DNA of 11,938 nt from Nitrospinota bacterium (GTDB lineage: Bacteria > Nitrospinota > Nitrospinia > Nitrospinales > VA-1). Under the pieces are notes generated by a model. That model ran no database searches. It was not told where the DNA came from and was given only the letters and a program-made list of their open reading frames with translations. The translations under genes were made by a program, and so were the position numbers. Positions within the stretch are counted from its first letter, which is position 1. Every line of letters begins with the position of its first letter. This document shows, one piece after another, positions 7,759-11,938 of this stretch. Where the stretch lies: positions 1-11,938 of the forward strand of contig PCCT01000070.1 in assembly GCA_002731985.1 (NCBI GenBank). The letters run 5' to 3'.

Positions 7759-7850
7759 TCCATTGACTCACCAGGGAATCACAGCTCACTCCAACTTGAA
7801 CCTTAAACAACCCATTAAAGGTTATTCCGTACAATGGTGAAACTGCAACT

Positions 7851-10487
7851 ATGACGGGAAACGAACTTAGACAAAAATTCCTGGATTATTTTTCCGAACG
7901 AGGGCATGCCAAGGTTCCAAGTTGTCCACTTGTCCCACGTAATGACCCTACCCTGCTATTCACTAATGCCGGAATGGTCCAGTTTAAAAACGTCTTCCTC
8001 GGTGAAGAGACAAGAGACAGCAAGAGAGCCGTATCGGTGCAAAAATGCGTCCGTGCGGGAGGCAAGCACAACGATCTCGAAATGGTTGGCCGCACCGCAA
8101 GACACCATACGTTTTTTGAAATGCTGGGCAATTTCTCTTTCGGAGATTATTTCAAAGAAGACGCTATAAAGTATGGGTGGGAATTCCTCACAGAAGTTGT
8201 CGGACTGCCCAAGGAAAAATTATACGTCTCTGTATATAGCGATGACGATGAAGCCTTTGACCTCTGGACAAATAAAATTGGCATCCCGCCTGAACGGATG
8301 TGTCGTTTGGGCAAAAAAGACAACTTCTGGTCGATGGGAAACACTGGCCCTTGCGGACCCTGTTCCGAGATACATATCGATCAGGGTGAAGTGGTCGGAT
8401 GTGGAAAATCCACCTGCGCCGTTGGTTGCGATTGCGACCGTTATCTCGAAATATGGAATCTCGTATTCATGCAGTACGACCGGGATGAAGATGGCAATCT
8501 AACGCCATTGCCAAACCCATGCATCGACACGGGAATGGGCCTCGAACGTCTGGCGGCAGTGGCACAGAGAAAACTTTCAAACTACGACTGTGATCTCCTC
8601 ATGAGCATAATAGAGGAAGTCTGTAACGTTACGGGAAAAACATACGGCTCTGATAAGGAAAATGATGTTTCAATTCGCGTTATAGCCGACCACGCTCGGG
8701 CGACTGCTTTTCTCGTAGGCGACGGAGTTCTTCCTTCAAATGAAGGACGCGGCTATGTCCTCAGGCGGATCATGCGACGCGCACTGAGACACGGCAAGCT
8801 ACTTGACCAGAAAGACCCATTCTTTTTCCGCATCACTGACCATGTGGTGAAAAATTTCTCTGACGCTTATCCCGATTTCAACCAGCACTCTACTTTCATT
8901 CACCGCGTGGTACAAAATGAGGAAGAGAGTTTTACCAACACCCTCAATTTCGGCATGCAACGCATGGATGAAATTTTAGAACTTGTGAAGAAGGAGAGCC
9001 TCGACCACATTCCCGGAGAAGAAATTTTCAAACTATATGACACCTTCGGGTTCCCCGTAGACCTCGCTGAAGAATATGCTAAAGATACCGGGCTTCGCCT
9101 GGACATGGACGGATTCAATAAATCCATGCAGGAGCAAAAGGAAAAAGCAATGGCCTCATGGAAGGGGTCTGGGGAAAAATCAGCGGCTCCTTTTTTCAAT
9201 GACTTCATGAAAAGAGGACAGCCAACACGCTTTCTGGGATACGAAAAAATAAAGACGGAGGGAAGAATTGTAGCCATTTTAAAAGACCAAAAGCCTGTCG
9301 ATACTGCAAATGAAGGGGACACTGTAGAACTCCTGATGGACCAAACACCATTTTATGGTGAATCGGGTGGGCAGGTTGGCGATTCGGGAGTCGCTTTCAG
9401 CGAAACCGCTTATTTGAATATCAGCAAATCAACCAAACCCATCCCCGAACTCATCGTCCATGAAACTAAAGTCACCCAGGGAACCATTAAAGTAACTGAC
9501 ACACTCACCCTGGAGGTTGAGGCTGATAACAGATCTGGCACCGCATTGAATCACTCTGCAACTCATTTGTTACATGCAGCGCTCAAGGAAATTCTGGGCG
9601 ACCATGTAAAACAGGCGGGCTCTCTTGTATCAGCGGACCGCCTGAGATTCGACTACACTCACTTTTCACCACTGACCGCTAAAGAAAAGAGTCGCATTGA
9701 GGAGAGAGTTAACGAGAAGATTCGTGAGAATTTAAATATTGTAACGCGCGAATTACCCATCGCCGAAGCTATCAAGGAAGGAGCTATGGCCTTGTTTGGT
9801 GAAAAATATGGTGCCGATGTCCGTGTTGTGACTATGGATGAATTCAGTAAGGAGCTTTGCGGTGGCACACACACGTCGGCTACCGGGAATATCGGATTAT
9901 TCAAATTTGTATCAGAGGGAGGTATTGCCTCTGGCGTACGTCGTATAGAGGCAGTATCGGGTAAAGCCGCCTACCTCGCTATGCAGAAAGAAAACGATAC
10001 ACTGATTTCCATCCGTTCCATCCTGAAAGCCCCGCCGGAAGAAGAAGTCAATCGCATTAAAAAACTTCTCGACAAATCCCGGGCAATGGAAAAAGAAATC
10101 TCCAACCTAAAAGAAAAACTGGTCAGCGGAAAAGGATTGGAAAACCAAGATGACTCAGAGAAAATTGGCGACATGTCTTTACTGGTGAAACAATTTGATG
10201 AAATAGATGCCAAAACCATGCGGTCTTTCATCGATAGCGCTAAAAATCAGATTAAATCTGGTGTCGTTGTCGTTGGGTCTGCCACCAATGGAAAAGTACT
10301 ACTCGCGGCTGGAGTCACCAAAAATCTTGAGAAACGTTTCCATGCAGGAAATATTCTAAAAGAAATCGCCAGTATCGTTGGAGGAAGCGGTGGCGGACGA
10401 CCCGATATGGCACAAGCAGGGGGCACCCAAACAGATAAACTTGGTGAAGCTTTACAGAGAGCCGCCGAAATCGTACGAAATGCTTAA
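7851..10487 (+). CDS. alaS: alanyl-tRNA synthetase
   Basis: Class II synthetase charging tRNA-Ala, with editing of Ser/Gly mischarging. The 878 residues match the family (E. coli 876). Domains in order: catalytic core (about 1-240) starting GNELRQKFLDYFSERGH, with ARHHTFFEMLGNFSFGDYFK (motif 2 region) and NTGPCGPCSEIH; tRNA-recognition part with GRGYVLRRIMRRALRHGK; editing domain with HSATH (H568, H572) and CGGTH (C670, H674) as the zinc/active-site quartet; a coiled-coil linker around 725-765; and the C-Ala domain ending in GGSGGGRPDMAQAGG, the usual signature. A Cys-rich loop C-x4-C-x3-C-x-C (C184, C189, C193, C195) in the catalytic core could bind a second metal; similar loops occur in some other bacterial AlaRS. 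A weak ribosome-site-like GGTGA lies at 7836-7840. It may be transcribed with kdsD or from its own promoter in the 92-base gap. Confidence 0.98.
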   Translation: MTGNELRQKFLDYFSERGHAKVPSCPLVPRNDPTLLFTNAGMVQFKNVFLGEETRDSKRAVSVQKCVRAGGKHNDLEMVGRTARHHTFFEMLGNFSFGDYFKEDAIKYGWEFLTEVVGLPKEKLYVSVYSDDDEAFDLWTNKIGIPPERMCRLGKKDNFWSMGNTGPCGPCSEIHIDQGEVVGCGKSTCAVGCDCDRYLEIWNLVFMQYDRDEDGNLTPLPNPCIDTGMGLERLAAVAQRKLSNYDCDLLMSIIEEVCNVTGKTYGSDKENDVSIRVIADHARATAFLVGDGVLPSNEGRGYVLRRIMRRALRHGKLLDQKDPFFFRITDHVVKNFSDAYPDFNQHSTFIHRVVQNEEESFTNTLNFGMQRMDEILELVKKESLDHIPGEEIFKLYDTFGFPVDLAEEYAKDTGLRLDMDGFNKSMQEQKEKAMASWKGSGEKSAAPFFNDFMKRGQPTRFLGYEKIKTEGRIVAILKDQKPVDTANEGDTVELLMDQTPFYGESGGQVGDSGVAFSETAYLNISKSTKPIPELIVHETKVTQGTIKVTDTLTLEVEADNRSGTALNHSATHLLHAALKEILGDHVKQAGSLVSADRLRFDYTHFSPLTAKEKSRIEERVNEKIRENLNIVTRELPIAEAIKEGAMALFGEKYGADVRVVTMDEFSKELCGGTHTSATGNIGLFKFVSEGGIASGVRRIEAVSGKAAYLAMQKENDTLISIRSILKAPPEEEVNRIKKLLDKSRAMEKEISNLKEKLVSGKGLENQDDSEKIGDMSLLVKQFDEIDAKTMRSFIDSAKNQIKSGVVVVGSATNGKVLLAAGVTKNLEKRFHAGNILKEIASIVGGSGGGRPDMAQAGGTQTDKLGEALQRAAEIVRNA

Positions 10488-10619
10488 TCTGGCTTGCTAA
10501 AATCAAATTAATCTTGCACGAACAGATTGAGTTAGATACCCTTAATTAAATTCATCCAACATCAATTTAATTTATCAATAACCTTCCCCGTCCTGGGGCT
10601 ACAAATAAACGGATACATT

Positions 10620-10961
10620 ATGGACAAAATCAAAAAAGAAGAACTCGACAAAAAATGGAATGCTATCGTTTTGAAGTCCTTCAAAGATGAAGATTTCAAA
10701 CAAAGACTAGTAAAGAGCCCCATCGAACTCATGGAAGAAAACGGACTCACCATCCCTGAAGGATGCAAGGCGGGTTCCGGTGCTGGAAAAAGAGCCGGCA
10801 TCCAATTACCTGCTGAAGCTTCTGACGAAGTTAAAGAGGAGGCGAAGTGGTGGAACATGCGATTGGACATAACTCGCGAATTCGGAAAAGAAATAATTAA
10901 AGAAACCGGTGAGGCCAGCGGTGGTGCCCCCCTCTTAGATGGAGAAGGGTGCAAAGCCTGA
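10620..10961 (+). CDS. NHLP (nitrile-hydratase-like leader) domain protein, possible RiPP precursor
   Basis: A 113-residue protein. Residues about 10-66 match the nitrile hydratase alpha-like leader (NHLP) pattern: W13, then [20 protein letters not shown] (19-38), ENGLTIPEG (40-48) and a later LP (63-64). Such domains serve as leader peptides of ribosomally made, modified peptides in several phyla. After the leader comes a charged helical region (68-96), then GEASGG (97-102) and an 11-residue tail [11 protein letters not shown]. If cleaved after the Gly-Gly, the tail would be a short core with one Cys (C111). The EGCKA motif occurs twice, at 47-51 and 109-113. The nitrile hydratase metal motif (CSLCSC) is absent, so this is not the enzyme. 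No radical SAM, lanthionine or cyclodehydratase gene adjoins it; neighbours are alaS and tRNA-Arg. The ATG has only a weak GGA (10611-10613) in front. The family is likely; function as a precursor is uncertain. Confidence 0.75.
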   Translation: MDKIKKEELDKKWNAIVLKSFKDEDFKQRLVKSPIELMEENGLTIPEGCKAGSGAGKRAGIQLPAEASDEVKEEAKWWNMRLDITREFGKEIIKETGEASGGAPLLDGEGCKA

Positions 10962-10985
10962 CACAAAACTGAATAAGAATATTAC

Positions 10986-11062
10986 GCGCCCGTAGCTCAG
11001 CTGGATAGAGTGGCGGTTTCCGGAACCGTAGGTCGGAGGTTCGAATCCTCTCGGGCGTACCA
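10986..11062 (+). tRNA. tRNA-Arg, anticodon CCG, probable integration site
   Basis: A 77-base cloverleaf. The acceptor arms GCGCCCG (10986-10992) and CGGGCGT (11052-11058) pair with one G-U at the end, then A and an encoded CCA. The anticodon stem GCGGT/ACCGT encloses loop TTCCGGA, giving anticodon CCG, which reads CGG (Arg). The T-loop is TTCGAAT. An integrase gene begins 126 bases after its end, so the 3' half is probably the attachment site of a mobile element. The terminal G1-U72 pair may reflect sequence supplied by the element, which is speculative. Confidence 0.96.
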
Positions 11063-11126
11063 TATGCGACTAAGAGTTTACCCTTTAGATTTAACTACCT
11101 ACCCTACTCACCTAAAAGTTTCCCGA

Positions 11127-11170
11127 GTACTCAAAGTGTACTATCAGGCCCCGTGGTACAGTCACGGTAC
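11127..11170. promoter_or_regulatory. four phased GTAC palindromes upstream of the integrase gene
   Basis: GTAC occurs at 11127, 11138, 11156 and 11167, with spacings 11, 18 and 11 bases, so each pair is about one helical turn apart and the set is symmetric. Within it AGTGTAC (11135-11141) and GTACACT (11167-11173) form a perfect inverted repeat, and CCGTG (11151-11155) and CACGG (11163-11167) a smaller inner one. The block ends just before the AAAGGAG ribosome site of the integrase. It could be an operator, a recombination-protein binding site, or an mRNA hairpin limiting translation. This is inference from pattern only. Confidence 0.4.
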
Positions 11171-11188
11171 ACTAAAGGAGAAACTTTC

Positions 11189-11938
11189 ATGCCTTCAGTT
11201 CAACGTAGAGTCCTCACCAATGGTAAAATTCGTTATCGAGCATTAGTCAGACTAAAAGGCTACAAACCTAAGACCGCCACATTCATCAAGAGAGTAGATG
11301 CCGTTGCTTGGGGTCAAGAGATAGAAGCTAGGATTAGACAAAGTAAATATTTCCCAGACCGCCTCATTGAGTCTGAAAAGTATACCCTCAGTGAGCTATT
11401 AGATAGATATAAGTCTGAAGTGCTTCCTCGAAAAAGAGACATGAAGCAGGTAGGTCAAATTGAGTGGTGGAAAAATGAACTGGGAGACTACAAACTTAAA
11501 GACCTCACACCTTCCCTAATTGCTGAACTTAGAGACAAGTTAATCAAAAAAGTAAGTGATAGAACAGGCAACCACAGATCTGCTGCTACTGTTAATCGTT
11601 ACCTTGGGTTACTGAGTCACGCCTGTACAATTGCTATTAAAGAGTTTCAGTGGATGGCCATTAATCCTGTGACACAGATAAGTAAACCAAGAGAAGCTCA
11701 GGGTAGATCAAGGTTTCTGAGTGATGAAGAGCGGGAAAGACTGTTAGCTGTCTGCAGGTCTAGTGAGAGTGTCCATTTGTTTACTATAGTTACCTTAGCT
11801 CTATCTACAGGTATGAGACGAGGAGAAATGCTTGGCTTAAAGTGGGAGAATGTTGATCTACAGAATGGAAGGATAACTCTTCACAGGACTAAAAATGGAG
11901 AGAAAAGAATAGTACCTCTGGTTGGCAAGGCCTATGAA
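11189..11938 (+). CDS. tyrosine-recombinase (phage-type) integrase, 3' truncated by the window edge
   Basis: The reading frame is open from ATG 11189 to the last base (250 residues) with no stop. An excellent ribosome site AAAGGAG (11174-11180) precedes the start by 8 bases. Residues 1-55 form a basic arm-binding region beginning MPSVQRRVLTNGKIRYRALV. A helical core-binding domain follows (about 68-170), including TLSELLDRYKSEVLP and a segment ending INPV. The catalytic domain begins near LSDEERERLL and shows STGMRRGEMLGLKW, with R210 as the first catalytic Arg, and TKNGEKRIVPL, with K235 as the likely catalytic Lys. The HxxR and Tyr boxes lie beyond the window. About 19 of 27 Arg codons are AGA/AGG by hand count, unlike the CGN-richer alaS upstream, in line with foreign origin. 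Together with the adjacent tRNA-Arg this marks the edge of an integrated prophage or genomic island. Confidence 0.94.
   Translation, partial: MPSVQRRVLTNGKIRYRALVRLKGYKPKTATFIKRVDAVAWGQEIEARIRQSKYFPDRLIESEKYTLSELLDRYKSEVLPRKRDMKQVGQIEWWKNELGDYKLKDLTPSLIAELRDKLIKKVSDRTGNHRSAATVNRYLGLLSHACTIAIKEFQWMAINPVTQISKPREAQGRSRFLSDEERERLLAVCRSSESVHLFTIVTLALSTGMRRGEMLGLKWENVDLQNGRITLHRTKNGEKRIVPLVGKAYE

Noticed and set aside
8900..9322. 140-codon - frame inside alaS
   Set aside because: Antisense shadow of alaS; low-complexity Ser-rich translation with no motif.
10586..10598. CCCC-GTCCT-GGGG hairpin between alaS and the NHLP gene
   Set aside because: A 4-bp stem without a T tract; could be chance, so not called as terminator or regulator.
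1781..10961. Radical SAM protein as the maturase of the NHLP peptide
   Set aside because: They are about 7.7 kb apart, separated by unrelated housekeeping genes on both strands; no sequence evidence links them.
10562..10966. 134-codon open frame on the - strand opposite the NHLP gene
   Set aside because: It mirrors the + strand gene almost exactly, is Ser/Pro-rich as shadows are, and has no recognisable domain; the + strand frame shows a family match.
11010..11246. 78-codon + frame overlapping tRNA-Arg and the integrase start
   Set aside because: It runs through the tRNA and the regulatory spacer in a different frame from the integrase, with no domain and no ribosome site.

Overview
The window looks like chromosomal DNA of a Gram-negative (diderm) bacterium. 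A kdsD gene implies Kdo-type lipopolysaccharide, cmoA implies the cmo5U wobble-uridine pathway, and both tRNA genes encode their CCA ends. Base composition is moderate (by eye around 45% G+C). I cannot fix the phylum from sequence alone; the housekeeping proteins look proteobacterial or from a neighbouring phylum such as Nitrospinota, which is a guess.

Layout: (1) Positions 1-2908, all on the + strand: the 3' part of leuA (leucine biosynthesis), cmoA starting one base after the leuA stop, a small FmdB-type zinc-ribbon protein, and a radical SAM/SPASM-like protein of unknown substrate. (2) 2918-3480: tRNA-Pro(CGG), then a ribosomal protein bS21 gene (rpsU) that appears to start at ATT behind a very strong Shine-Dalgarno sequence, then a perfect 14-bp hairpin that can terminate transcription in both directions. 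(3) 3605-6319, - strand: full-length polA with all three domains and intact catalytic residues, convergent with rpsU. (4) 6381-6592: a decayed, frameshifted C-terminal remnant of a sensor histidine kinase. (5) 6751-10487, + strand: kdsD (arabinose-5-phosphate isomerase) and alaS (alanyl-tRNA synthetase). (6) 10620-10961: a 113-residue protein with a nitrile-hydratase-like leader (NHLP) domain, a possible orphan RiPP precursor. (7) 10986 to the end: tRNA-Arg(CCG) followed by a tyrosine-recombinase integrase that runs off the window. This has the form of the left edge of a mobile element inserted at the tRNA 3' end.

Most of the window is housekeeping: translation (cmoA, rpsU, alaS, two tRNAs), DNA repair (polA), amino-acid and envelope synthesis (leuA, kdsD). 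The less ordinary parts are the non-ATG rpsU start, the NHLP protein with a Gly-Gly motif and a duplicated EGCKA motif but no maturation enzymes beside it, the histidine-kinase remnant, and the tRNA/integrase junction with a phased set of GTAC palindromes in front of the integrase gene. I saw no CRISPR array, complete insertion sequence or defence system.
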